In this document: piece by piece, positions 53,393 to 61,653 of the stretch | Position numbering within the stretch: the first letter of the stretch is position 1 | Layout of the letters: each line of letters begins with the position of its first letter | The notes under the pieces: generated by a model | The model's database searches: none | Seen by the model: only the letters and a program-made list of their open reading frames with translations | What the model was told of the DNA's origin: nothing | Program-made: the position numbers and the translations under genes | Assembly: GCF_021474685.1 (NCBI RefSeq) | Contig: NZ_JAKEIT010000001.1 | Coordinates: 1-64,000 of the forward strand | Direction of reading: 5' to 3' | Length of the DNA stretch: 64,000 bases | DNA from: Tetragenococcus halophilus | Lineage (GTDB): Bacteria; Bacillota; Bacilli; Lactobacillales; Enterococcaceae

Positions 53393-53397
53393 ATTAT

Positions 53398-54015
53398 CTA
53401 TTTTGCTTCATAATGAAAATTAGGATCAATTTCTTCATCTAACTGGTCAAAAGCAGTTTGTAAACGTTCTTCGACGATCTGCATGCCTGCTTCATCTGTC
53501 TTTTTAATGTCCCCTAGTTTAACCGGTTGACCAAAACGAACTGTCACACGTTTTCTTTTAAATAAGTCTTTTAATGTTAATGGTCCTTGGTAAACACACG
53601 GCACAATTCTCACTTTGGCCATACGACTTATAACCACCGTGCCCCCTTTTAATTCTGATGAATGCCTAGTACCACTGGGAAACATCAACAAACTTAAATT
53701 CGTATTACGTAATAGTTTTACGGGTGTTTTTATTGTACTAGGACCTGGATTATCCCTTTTAACCGCAAATGCATTCGCATGCACTAAGATAAATCGTAGT
53801 ATCGGATTTTTAAACAACTCTTCTTTAGCCATAAAAGCAAATTTTTTAGGACCCGCAGCCACGGCTAAATAAAGCGGCTCCCACCAGGTTCTGTGTGGGG
53901 CAACCAAAATATAGTTTTCATCTTGTGGCAACAAATTTTTATTTTCATAATGAGCATTTCCATTAACCAAAAATAAAATTCCCTTGACAAGACCACGCAT
54001 AAATATATAAAACAT
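53398..54015 (-). CDS. plsC: 1-acyl-glycerol-3-phosphate acyltransferase
   Basis: The enzyme adds the second acyl chain in phospholipid synthesis. The 205-residue product has the acyltransferase block APHRTWWEPLYLA (the usual H-x4-D appears here as H-R-T-W-W-E), the substrate block MFPSGTRHSSELKGG, and the motif IVPCVYQG. A hydrophobic N-terminal segment suggests membrane binding. The Glu in place of Asp in block I is seen in some family members, but should be noted. Confidence 0.85.
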   Translation of the reverse strand: MFYIFMRGLVKGILFLVNGNAHYENKNLLPQDENYILVAPHRTWWEPLYLAVAAGPKKFAFMAKEELFKNPILRFILVHANAFAVKRDNPGPSTIKTPVKLLRNTNLSLLMFPSGTRHSSELKGGTVVISRMAKVRIVPCVYQGPLTLKDLFKRKRVTVRFGQPVKLGDIKKTDEAGMQIVEERLQTAFDQLDEEIDPNFHYEAK

Positions 54016-54166
54016 TAGCTCTTTCCTTCAATATGTTCTTTTTTATTTCTAAAAATAGTATGCAAGAAAAAATTTCTTTTGACAAGTTTTTTATTTGGGA
54101 CTCGTTTTAATTTTTAAGAAAAAAAGATATAATACATAATAGACCAAAAAAGGAGGCTGCTAGAAC

Positions 54167-54904
54167 GTGTGTTTAAAAGAAGATGAGCGTATCGACCAAC
54201 TTTATGCAGATGGCATTAAAATTATTCAAAGTCCCGAAGTCTTTTCTTTTTCCTTAGACGCTGTGTTGTTAGCCAACTTCCCCAAAATCCCCAAAAAAGG
54301 AAGGATTGTTGACCTATGCGCTGGAAATGGTGCTGTAGGTTTATTTATCGCTAAAAACACAAAAAGTAAAATCTATCAAATTGAGCTACAAGAAAAACTA
54401 GCAGATATGGCACAAAGAAGCGTTACACTTAATCACTTAGAAAAACAAATCGAGGTTTTTCCATTGGATTTAAAGGATAGCTTAAATAAAATCTCTAGCG
54501 ATTCTTGTGATTTAGTCCTTTGCAATCCGCCTTATTTTAAAGGATTGCCTACAAATCGTAAAAATCCTAATCCTTATTATGCGATAGCACGTCATGAAAC
54601 ACATACCGATCTAGATGAAGTTTTATTCACTTCGTCCAAATTATTAAAAATGAATGGACACTTTGCCATGGTTCATCGCCCGGATCGTTTTTTAGAAATC
54701 ATTGACTTAATGAAAAAAAATCGTTTAGCACCTAAACGTATCCAATTCGTCTACCCCAAACCTGGAAAAGATGCCAATATTTTACTAATCGAAGGAATAA
54801 AAGATGGAAAATTGGACGGTTTTAAAGTGCTTGGACCGATGTTTACATATGATTCTGCCGGCAACTATTCTTTAGAAACAAGCAGGTTACTTTATGGACA
54901 ATAA
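54167..54904 (+). CDS. tRNA(Val) adenine-N6 methyltransferase family protein (YabB/TrmN6)
   Basis: The 245-residue product is a class I SAM-dependent methyltransferase with VDLCAGNGAVGLFIA near residue 50 and the amino-methyltransferase motif LCNPPYF. Homologues modify A37 of tRNA1(Val). It begins at GTG after AAAGGAGGCTGCTAGAAC. In Bacillus this gene and the next lie in the yabA-rsmI cluster; here the pair is 42 kb away. Confidence 0.85.
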   Translation: MCLKEDERIDQLYADGIKIIQSPEVFSFSLDAVLLANFPKIPKKGRIVDLCAGNGAVGLFIAKNTKSKIYQIELQEKLADMAQRSVTLNHLEKQIEVFPLDLKDSLNKISSDSCDLVLCNPPYFKGLPTNRKNPNPYYAIARHETHTDLDEVLFTSSKLLKMNGHFAMVHRPDRFLEIIDLMKKNRLAPKRIQFVYPKPGKDANILLIEGIKDGKLDGFKVLGPMFTYDSAGNYSLETSRLLYGQ

Positions 54905-55184
54905 AAAGCAATATTTTTATGTACTACTTTGTAAAGATAACAGTTTTTATGGTGGCTATACAACAGACCTTACGCGTCGTCTAAAAGAACACAAAGAAGG
55001 AACTGGCGCTAAATATACTCATCCTAAAAGCCGGCGCCCGCTAGATATTATTCACGCTGAGATGTTTGACACAAGAAGCCAAGCAACACAGGCTGAAGCT
55101 TTTTTCAAGAGCCTATCCCGCGCGGAAAAAGAGAACTATTTACGTTTGCATCAAGATAAAAACATCTGGCACAAAAAAGTATGA
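54894..55184 (+). CDS. GIY-YIG nuclease superfamily protein (YazA)
   Basis: The 96-residue protein has the GIY-YIG fold start YFYVLLCKDNSFYGGYTTDL, catalytic Arg in LTRRLKEH and Glu in QAEAFFKS. It belongs to the UPF0213 group of stand-alone domains whose substrate is unknown. It overlaps the methyltransferase gene by 11 bases and is probably translated with it. Confidence 0.88.
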   Translation: MDNKKQYFYVLLCKDNSFYGGYTTDLTRRLKEHKEGTGAKYTHPKSRRPLDIIHAEMFDTRSQATQAEAFFKSLSRAEKENYLRLHQDKNIWHKKV

Positions 55185-55222
55185 ATACTAGCAGCAATAA
55201 TTTTATCGCCATTTAACTAAAG

Positions 55223-55246
55223 TGGAGACTAATCTTTATTAGTCTC
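55223..55246. repeat. Inverted repeat between convergent yazA and fluC genes
   Basis: GGAGACTAAT and ATTAGTCTCC form a perfect 10-base inverted repeat with a 4-base loop that overlaps the second fluC stop codon. No T-run follows on either strand, so it is at most a weak terminator. Confidence 0.45.
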
Positions 55247-55613
55247 CTGCCCTCAATAAATTGCCAAGGAGAATTCCAACAAAAACAGCAACAAATCCCA
55301 CTATATAAGAAGCCCCAGTATAACAGAAAAAGTACTTATAATCTTTCAATCTTAGTAATTCTATACTTTCCACATTAAAAGTAGAAAAAGTCGTAAAAGA
55401 ACCCATAAACCCGGTTCCTAGCAAAAGAGAAAGCGAAGCACTTAAATTAAAGCCAGTAATTAACCCAAGCAAAAAAGCACCTAAAATATTAATAACAAAA
55501 GTAGCTAAAGGAAAAACACCTTCCCAGCTTTTCTTAATCCATTTCGTGGAAAATACACGAGCAAGTACTCCAAAAGCTGCACCGATGGAGACCAAAAAAA
55601 AGTTAACAACCAT
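55239..55613 (-). CDS. fluC: Fluoride channel FluC, second subunit
   Basis: Fluc proteins (formerly CrcB) export fluoride as dual-topology dimers. The 124-residue product has four membrane segments and the channel motif GFMGSFTTFSTFNVES. Firmicutes often carry two adjacent genes whose products form a heterodimer, which fits here: this gene overlaps its partner by 11 bases. Confidence 0.93.
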   Translation of the reverse strand: MVVNFFLVSIGAAFGVLARVFSTKWIKKSWEGVFPLATFVINILGAFLLGLITGFNLSASLSLLLGTGFMGSFTTFSTFNVESIELLRLKDYKYFFCYTGASYIVGFVAVFVGILLGNLLRAGD

Positions 55614-55998
55614 CTTTTTTCCTCCCCATTCGCGTAAATAATACTTTACTTATTTGATATCCCAACGCGCAGAAGACCAACCCGCCAAATGAACTGGCAA
55701 GTACATAAGTTGCAGCACTCAGATATTCTTCATTTTGGATTAACTCTACTGATTCTAAGGCAAAAGTAGAAAAAGTCGTAAAAGAACCAACAAATCCAGT
55801 ACCAAACGCCGAGACGAATAACTTCGGAAAAGAGATCATTTGTAATAAAAAATAAGTAATACAAGCTAGAAAAAAACAACCTAGTAAGTTAACGATGAGC
55901 GTAGCCAGTGGAAATTGTGCTAAATCTACTGATACGTACAAGGCATACCTCGTGACAGCACCTAATACACCAAATATAGTAAGTAAAACATAGTACAT
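55603..55998 (-). CDS. fluC: Fluoride channel FluC, first subunit
   Basis: The 131-residue product has four membrane segments and the motif GFVGSFTTFSTFALES, with the polar Phe/Thr/Ser track that lines the fluoride path. It is the first gene after the fluoride riboswitch. The two neighbouring subunits differ in their loops and charges, as expected for opposite membrane orientation. Confidence 0.94.
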   Translation of the reverse strand: MYYVLLTIFGVLGAVTRYALYVSVDLAQFPLATLIVNLLGCFFLACITYFLLQMISFPKLFVSAFGTGFVGSFTTFSTFALESVELIQNEEYLSAATYVLASSFGGLVFCALGYQISKVLFTRMGRKKDGC

Positions 55999-56112
55999 TT
56001 ACAAGTCTCCTAAAATATTATTTGTTTGTAAGCAATTTCTGTACACTTCTAAAAAGATTATTTTCACTTGTTACCAAGATTCAAACCCAAATAGGCCTTT
56101 AGCCTAAAACAC

Positions 56113-56227
56113 AAAAAAAGCCTGCTATACATAGCCATTTATTGAATAAATACATTAAATAAACGCTACTATATAACAGGCACCATCAACCGTTTTCGGT
56201 AATTATAGGGAGTACCATCCCTTTTTT
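56113..56227 (-). promoter_or_regulatory. Fluoride riboswitch (crcB motif) with terminator
   Basis: On the minus strand AAAAGGGATGGTACTCCC, then ACCG...CGGT, TGATGG and GCCTG match the fluoride aptamer consensus (GGNGATGG ... CCC ... TGATGRCNCC) at about 56176-56227. The last aptamer bases GCCTGTTATA also pair with TATAGCAGGC to form a terminator whose T7 lies at 56113-56119. Fluoride binding should keep the aptamer and let transcription proceed into the two fluC genes. Aptamer, overlapping terminator and target all agree. Confidence 0.92.
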
Positions 56228-56229
56228 AA

Positions 56230-56258
56230 ATACTAGCACGATTATCGTTGAACTTCAA
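56230..56258 (-). promoter_or_regulatory. Promoter of the fluoride riboswitch
   Basis: On the minus strand TTGAAG (56253-56258) and TAGTAT (56230-56235) are 17 bases apart, setting the start near the aptamer's 5' end. Confidence 0.6.
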
Positions 56259-56289
56259 TGTAAAGTCTCCTAAAGCATAACAATAGTAG

Positions 56290-56523
56290 CTAATCTTTCG
56301 ACTTATCTGGCGCAACACCTTTGATTATTATATCTGTCCATTCGGCTACGTAAGGTTTCATTTTTTCGTACACCTCAGAATTGGAAAAACCTTCTATTAA
56401 AGCTTGAAAAAAAACGATCAGAAATTCATCAGAATACTTTAAATCGACTTTTCCTTCTTTTCTGCCCCTGTGAAATAGATCAAGCAGCATATCTTGGTTT
56501 TCCTTGGCAAATTGATTCATCAA
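56290..56523 (-). pseudogene. C-terminal fragment of a TetR-family regulator
   Basis: The frame reads MNQFAKENQDMLLDLFHRG, EGKVDLKYSDEFLIVFFQAL and IEGFSNSEVYEKMKP, the ligand-binding part of TetR regulators. The helix-turn-helix is missing. The match extends a few codons upstream (Tyr-Asn-Ser-Leu) and then meets an in-frame TAG; the 150 bases before it do not restore a TetR N-terminus. It has no ribosome binding site of note. It is best seen as a remnant beside the ABC module, not the intact regulator at 59335-59964. Confidence 0.6.
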
Positions 56524-56696
56524 TGAATTATAGTGCTAAGCAGATTTTCCTATAATATCCAAGTATCTTTTTAATTGATGGACAATAACAACCTGACTAA
56601 TTATAAATTCAGTAGTTTTACCAACAACATTAATTTTCAAAAAAAGAAAAAGCTAGTTAACCATCCTTACTGAACGCTTATTATTTTGGCTCAACA

Positions 56697-58310
56697 TTAA
56701 GCTCCTTCATTCATATCCCGTCTATTATAACCAAGGAATCCTAATACTATCAGCACAATGCTAATCACGGATATTATAATAAAAATGGATATATCAAAAT
56801 CTTCTATTGGCAGCCTAGGTATCCAACTTTGGATCGCAGTTTTCGAAAACCATTCTGGTAAATCCAAGATACCTTCAAAATAATTAAGTAAAAAAGAATA
56901 GGCGAGATAAATATACACTACTTTACCTAGTTTCGGTACCCAACCGAGAGCAAAAGCCGCTAAACCAGTAAAGAATAATACAGCTGGTAAGAAGTTGAAA
57001 CCAGCAGCTAGAAAGTCAATTATATCCATTGTTGATTTCTCTCCCATAGCTGTTACGGCTGTACTCCCAAGCCCACCAGCAGCTAATAAAATCCCCATTA
57101 AGCTAGCAAGAATAGCTAAACCAATACTGGTCCAATAAAGTCGAGCACGGGTAGCCCTTGTCGCATAAAATTGACTTAAGTGTAAACGACTTTCTTCTGC
57201 AAAAAGTTTATTGACAAGCGTAATCGGTAAAATTGAAACCAAAACAATCATAATCATCATAAGTGTGCCAGTAGCTGATTCTTCAATGGAAAATCCAGAA
57301 TGTGTAAACATTTGTTTCATAATATCGTTACTTTCCAGAAAGGTTTGCATGTCCCCATAAATTGAGCCATAAGCCGCTCCCATAATTACAAAAGCAATCA
57401 ACCAAGCAATAATGATGCCTCTGTTAATTCTTATGAATAGACCATGGACAGACAATAACGATTTTTTTGCATTTCCCCGACCTTCTCTTTGAGGAAGAAA
57501 ACCATCCCCCATATCACGAGCACCTTCAAGTGAAAAAGCAATGACTACTAAAATAACAATAAAAATCAAAGCAAAAATGACTGGAATCCAGTTATTATCT
57601 GTAAAAGGATATGTCAAATACGTCCAGCCCAAAGGATTAATCATGGATAAACTAACATTAGAAACATCTGTCCCTGCACGAATGACATAAAACAATCCTA
57701 TAATTCCAAGTGCTGAACCTGCTGCTCCAGCTGAAGAGGGCATGATTTGAGCTAGAACGAGCCCAATGCTGGCCCCAATAATCCCAGCAATACCAATGGA
57801 AGTACTAAATAGAAGGGAGCCTTCAACAGAAATTGTATCTGCACCAAAACTCACGAGGACTCCACCAATAAAAAGTGCCAATAACACATTAATAAAAACA
57901 ATTTCTATCATTGTAGCAAGTGAGTTTGCTTGACGACCTATTTGAAAAGAACGTACAAGCTCAGTAAGGCCAAGATCTTCTTCTTTACGAGTATGACCCA
58001 CCACATGTAAAACTGCTATTATCATCGCAAACAAACCACAAAATAATAACATTTCATGGGTATACATAGCTCCTAAAGTATAATTACTTGCTGTTTCAAC
58101 TGGAGTTGGGCCTACCATGGATATCATAGCTGGATTTTGTAGTGTTTCATACATTCCGAGCAAACCATCTCCTTTTGCTATTTCCTTAAATGCCGGAACA
58201 AAACCAGCGGAAAACAACCCAAGTCCTGAAATCCAAATGATTATTTTTTTCCAATCTCGTTTTAGATTTAGCAAGAAAAGTATATTCCAACGTGCAAATT
58301 TTTCCTTCAT
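56697..58310 (-). CDS. ABC-2 type multidrug efflux permease
   Basis: The 537-residue membrane protein has about 12 hydrophobic segments and two similar halves, as in exporters of the tetronasin-type (TnrB3-like) polyketide antibiotic group. Visible landmarks are FNPLGWTYLTYPF-like SMINPLGWTYLTYPF, RLHLSQFYATRATRARLYW near residue 375, and the end GFLGYNRRDMNEGA. Substrate is unknown. It follows the ATPase gene by 25 bases; a partial paralogue lies at 60085-60478. Confidence 0.82.
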   Translation of the reverse strand: MKEKFARWNILFLLNLKRDWKKIIIWISGLGLFSAGFVPAFKEIAKGDGLLGMYETLQNPAMISMVGPTPVETASNYTLGAMYTHEMLLFCGLFAMIIAVLHVVGHTRKEEDLGLTELVRSFQIGRQANSLATMIEIVFINVLLALFIGGVLVSFGADTISVEGSLLFSTSIGIAGIIGASIGLVLAQIMPSSAGAAGSALGIIGLFYVIRAGTDVSNVSLSMINPLGWTYLTYPFTDNNWIPVIFALIFIVILVVIAFSLEGARDMGDGFLPQREGRGNAKKSLLSVHGLFIRINRGIIIAWLIAFVIMGAAYGSIYGDMQTFLESNDIMKQMFTHSGFSIEESATGTLMMIMIVLVSILPITLVNKLFAEESRLHLSQFYATRATRARLYWTSIGLAILASLMGILLAAGGLGSTAVTAMGEKSTMDIIDFLAAGFNFLPAVLFFTGLAAFALGWVPKLGKVVYIYLAYSFLLNYFEGILDLPEWFSKTAIQSWIPRLPIEDFDISIFIIISVISIVLIVLGFLGYNRRDMNEGA

Positions 58311-58335
58311 TATATTTTATCCTCCCTTCAGATTG

Positions 58336-59217
58336 TTATCCTTCATAATGACGCATGAATAAATCTTCGAGAGTCGGTGGTATAGATTCAAATTTCTTGA
58401 CCCCTAATTTACTTGCTTCTGATAGAATATCATTCAAATATTGATTATCCGCAGAGAATGTTGCTTGATCATTTTTTTGTTCGAAATCAAACACGCCATT
58501 TACATTAGCCATTTTTCCAACATCACCTTTTGTTGTCAAGGTTACAGTCGAACGAGTTAAATGACGTAATTCATCAAGAGTGCCAGATTCTACAATTTCG
58601 CCTTGGCGAATAATAACAACCCTATCAGCTAGGCGCTCTACTTCACTCAAAATGTGAGAAGATAACAAAATGGATTTACCCGATTTTTTAATTTTTTCAA
58701 CTTCTTCCTGAAAAACTTGTTCCATTAAAGGATCAAGACCAGAAGTTGGTTCATCAAAAATATATAAATCGGAATCAACTGATAATGCTGCAATCAAACC
58801 AACTTTTTGACGATTCCCCTTCGAATAACCTTTCGCTTTTTTCTTAGGGTCTAACTCAAATCGTTTAATTAAATAATCGCGTTTTTTCTTATCTCCACCG
58901 CCATGTAATTTAATGAAAAGATCAATAATTTCACCCCCTGTTAGACTCCCCCATAGAGAGACATCCCCAGGAACATAGGAAATACGTTTATGAATTTCAA
59001 GGCTTTCTTTCCAAACATCTTTACCAAATATGTTCGCATTGCCAACATCTCGTTTGATAATTCCTAACAAAATACGTATAGTTGTAGACTTACCAGCCCC
59101 ATTTGGACCAATAAAACCGACAACTTCTCCAGCCCTTACCCCGAATGCCACGTCTTTTAAAGCTTGGAATTTACCAAATTTCTTTTGTAAGCCTTGTACT
59201 TTTACAATTTCCTTCAT
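58336..59217 (-). CDS. ABC transporter ATP-binding protein
   Basis: The 293-residue ATPase partners the permease downstream. It has Walker A GFIGPNGAGKSTT near residue 40, signature YSKGNRQKVGL, Walker B DLYIFDEPTSGLD and a C-terminal extension typical of DrrA-like efflux ATPases. The gene is the second of the TetR-ATPase-permease unit. Confidence 0.92.
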   Translation of the reverse strand: MKEIVKVQGLQKKFGKFQALKDVAFGVRAGEVVGFIGPNGAGKSTTIRILLGIIKRDVGNANIFGKDVWKESLEIHKRISYVPGDVSLWGSLTGGEIIDLFIKLHGGGDKKKRDYLIKRFELDPKKKAKGYSKGNRQKVGLIAALSVDSDLYIFDEPTSGLDPLMEQVFQEEVEKIKKSGKSILLSSHILSEVERLADRVVIIRQGEIVESGTLDELRHLTRSTVTLTTKGDVGKMANVNGVFDFEQKNDQATFSADNQYLNDILSEASKLGVKKFESIPPTLEDLFMRHYEG

Positions 59218-59334
59218 AACATTAACACCCTCTTTTCAATAATTTTGAAGTTAGTTATAAGTCTCGGTACTTACTGGGTTGTAAACTCTCCTTTTCATTA
59301 GATAGATTACTTAGTATACTTATATCCTTAATGC

Positions 59335-59964
59335 TTATTTGTAAAAGCTGTACTTCAATATTTCAGCGTAACGCTTCCATTCTCTAAGATATAAATCCCC
59401 AAACTCACTGATGTTTTCAAAGGAATTTATTTGTTTAAGACCTTTTTCACCAAATCCGAACATTGTCCAATTCATTATCTCAATAGCCTTTTCGATATCT
59501 ATATCCTCACGGAACTTGGAATAATCAATATTCTCATAAATTTTATCAGTTCCCTCATCATAGACAGGATTAACTTTTTGTTTGATAGCGTCCCTTACTT
59601 CAGCCGATTCCTCTTGAATGGAAGAAGCTAGAAAATCAAATACATGAGGAAACTTTTGATGGAAATACAATTTTTGTAATCCAATATCTTCAATTCTTTT
59701 AAAAAGGTCAGTCTCACTAACATCTATTTGTTCATAAAACTTCTCTATAACCTGAATACTGTGTTCGATTAAATACAGATAAAGATCCCTTTTATTATTA
59801 AAATAATTAAATAGTGAACCTTTTGATATGTTAGCTTTTTTTACAATTTCATTTGTAGAAGCCTTTTCATAACCATTATTAACAAACTCCTTGATTGCTG
59901 CATTAATAATTTCCGCTTGTTTTTCTGAGTTTAAGTTGTTGAACATAGAATAAATGATTATCAT
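59335..59964 (-). CDS. TetR/AcrR family regulator
   Basis: The product of up to 209 residues has the HTH EKQAEIINAAIKEFVNNG and KASTNEIVKKANISKGSLF, followed by a helical ligand-binding domain. It probably represses itself and the ABC efflux genes downstream, with a drug-like ligand. The start is uncertain: the first ATG is immediately after GGAG, while MFNNLNSEK six codons on is a better domain start but more distant from the ribosome binding site. Two matching inverted repeats lie upstream. Confidence 0.88.
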   Translation of the reverse strand: MIIIYSMFNNLNSEKQAEIINAAIKEFVNNGYEKASTNEIVKKANISKGSLFNYFNNKRDLYLYLIEHSIQVIEKFYEQIDVSETDLFKRIEDIGLQKLYFHQKFPHVFDFLASSIQEESAEVRDAIKQKVNPVYDEGTDKIYENIDYSKFREDIDIEKAIEIMNWTMFGFGEKGLKQINSFENISEFGDLYLREWKRYAEILKYSFYK

Positions 59965-59988
59965 CTCCTTTCTCTATTAAAATGCAAA

Positions 59989-60003
59989 TGACTTAATTGG
60001 TCA
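59989..60003. promoter_or_regulatory. TetR-type operator 1
   Basis: TGACTTAATTGGTCA has half-sites TGACT and GGTCA around a 5-base centre. It lies 25 bases before the regulator's reading frame. A second copy lies 22 bases away. Confidence 0.6.
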
Positions 60004-60025
60004 TTCAAATGAATCATAGCAAAAA

Positions 60026-60040
60026 TGACCGCAAAGGTCA
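60026..60040. promoter_or_regulatory. TetR-type operator 2
   Basis: TGACCGCAAAGGTCA is a perfect inverted repeat TGACC-N5-GGTCA. The distance between the two centres is 37 bases, roughly three and a half turns. It also borders the permease fragment that starts near 60085. Confidence 0.65.
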
Positions 60041-60084
60041 ATAACTAATAATTTTGAATTTACCCATTTTACATTAAGAGGGAT

Positions 60085-60478
60085 TTTATTAGCAGCCGGG
60101 GGACTAGGAAGCTCTGCCATCATTTCAATGAACAATGATAGCACAATGAATCTAGCCGATTTTCTTGCTTCAGGCTTTAATTTTTTACCAGCTACTTTAT
60201 TTTACACTGGCTTTGCCAGTCTACTCCTTGGCTGGTTCCCTAAATGGGGAAAAGCAGTCTATATTTATCTGGGATACTCCTTTGTATTGAGCTATTTTGG
60301 AAATATTGTTGATTTACCTGACTGGTTTTTTAACACTTCTGTTGAAAATTGGTTAGCTCATCTGCCAACAGATAGCTTTAATCTTAACGCATTTCTTACC
60401 ATTAGCTTTATTAGCCTTCTTCTGATGTTTTTAGGTTTTCTAGGATACAAACGTCGAGATTTAGTCGCAGGAACATAA
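60085..60478 (+). pseudogene. C-terminal fragment of a second ABC-2 efflux permease
   Basis: From GILLAAGGLGSSAIISMN through DFLASGFNFLPATLFYTG, GWFPKWGKAVYIYLGYSF and the end GFLGYKRRDLVAGT, this stretch matches the last 130 or so residues of the permease at 56697-58310, with clear divergence. It has the opposite strand. The N-terminal three quarters are missing, and the frame runs without homology into the TetR promoter region. A Met at 60128 could start 116 residues but lacks a good ribosome binding site. Confidence 0.75.
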
Positions 60479-60536
60479 CCTCTAATAAAATAAATCGTGA
60501 CTAGTACAGAGTGAATATTTCTCAACTTTAATCGAT

Positions 60537-60591
60537 AAAACAGCCATTACAAGCAAACTTTATAAAATTTGCTCGTAATGGCTGTTTATTT
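60537..60591 (-). terminator. Terminator after rnfD
   Basis: AAACAGCCATTAC(A/G)AGCAAA and its complement form a stem of about 19 pairs with T and A runs at both ends. It ends the rnfC-rnfD transcript right at the rnfD stop. Confidence 0.9.
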
Positions 60592-61649
60592 TATAGCTGA
60601 TTAGGGTTTTGCCGATCAAATTTTACGTCTGGACGTTTTTTATGTCCGTAAATTCTTGGCATAAGTTTTTGATCGATAAAGGGCGCACAGATATTCATGA
60701 TAATAAGAGCAATGCCAAATCCCCCAGGAAAGTCAAATATGATTCTTATTAAAGCAGTTAAGACACCGCCACCGATTGCAAATACGGTTTTTCCTCCAGG
60801 CGTTAACGTACCTGAACTATAATCAGTAGCCATATAAGTTGCGCCGAAAAAAAGGGTCCCTGTTAAAGCATGTGTCATCATAAATTCTAAGTTAAAACTC
60901 GCCCAAAAACACATGACTAATACCGTTGAGCCAATGAATAAAATAGGAATCTTAGGATGAATAATACGTCGAAAAATTAAATACAACATCCCGATAATAA
61001 TCGCTAACTTTGAAGTTTCTCCAATATTACCGCCCAAATCAAGGCCTAAAAATAACTCTCTTAAATCAGGTACTTGATTGGAAACGCTTTGTGCTCCATG
61101 TCCAACAAATTCTAAAGGCGTAGAAGAAGAAACAGCGTCCACGCCACCATAGGCGCCACCAAAGAAACCACTAGGTAAAACCCAATCTGTAAAAAAAGGC
61201 GTAAAAAATACTTTCGCGCATACACGTGCTGTTACAGCAGGATTCAAATAATTCCGTCCAATCCCTCCGTTTCCTAATCCTAGATTCCATTGCTTAACAA
61301 CGACAATAGCAAATACTGAAGTTATTATTATTACCCAAAGAGGTGCTGTAATAGGAAAACTTAATCCTATGAGGGCTCCAGTGACCAAAGCACTACGATC
61401 ATGAATTGTTATTTTTCGATAGGTCACTTTTTGAAATAAAAATTCAGATAAAACAGCAGTAGCCATAGCAACAGCTAGTTGAACAAACACCCACCAACCA
61501 AAGAAATATACAGCAGCAATAATCGGCGGAATGAGTGCAAGCAATACTTCAGTCATTATACTCTCCACTGTACGTTTTGTACGAATATGCGGAGAAGGGC
61601 CAAACTGTAAATGATTTTCTACTTTTTTTCTATCAATAGAATTTTCCAT
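60591..61649 (-). CDS. rnfD: Rnf complex subunit D (flavinylated membrane subunit)
   Basis: RnfD is the integral membrane subunit of the ferredoxin:NAD+ oxidoreductase (Rnf) and carries covalent FMN. The 352-residue product has about ten membrane segments and the family segments FGPSPHIRTKRTVES, QWNLGLGNGGIGRNYLNPA and ALIIMNICAPFID. The flavin-attachment motif reads DAVSSSTPLEF (usual form S-G-A-T), with Thr177 as the predicted FMN site. The ATG at 61649 follows AGGAAGGATGAGCAT. It starts 4 bases after rnfC. No rnfG, E, A or B is nearby. Confidence 0.9.
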   Translation of the reverse strand: MENSIDRKKVENHLQFGPSPHIRTKRTVESIMTEVLLALIPPIIAAVYFFGWWVFVQLAVAMATAVLSEFLFQKVTYRKITIHDRSALVTGALIGLSFPITAPLWVIIITSVFAIVVVKQWNLGLGNGGIGRNYLNPAVTARVCAKVFFTPFFTDWVLPSGFFGGAYGGVDAVSSSTPLEFVGHGAQSVSNQVPDLRELFLGLDLGGNIGETSKLAIIIGMLYLIFRRIIHPKIPILFIGSTVLVMCFWASFNLEFMMTHALTGTLFFGATYMATDYSSGTLTPGGKTVFAIGGGVLTALIRIIFDFPGGFGIALIIMNICAPFIDQKLMPRIYGHKKRPDVKFDRQNPNQL

Positions 61650-61653
61650 ATGC

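Noticed and set aside
56536-56696. A short frame (about 34 codons) between the TetR fragment and the permease
   Set aside because: It has no ribosome binding site and no recognisable family; it more likely belongs to the decayed sequence around the TetR remnant.
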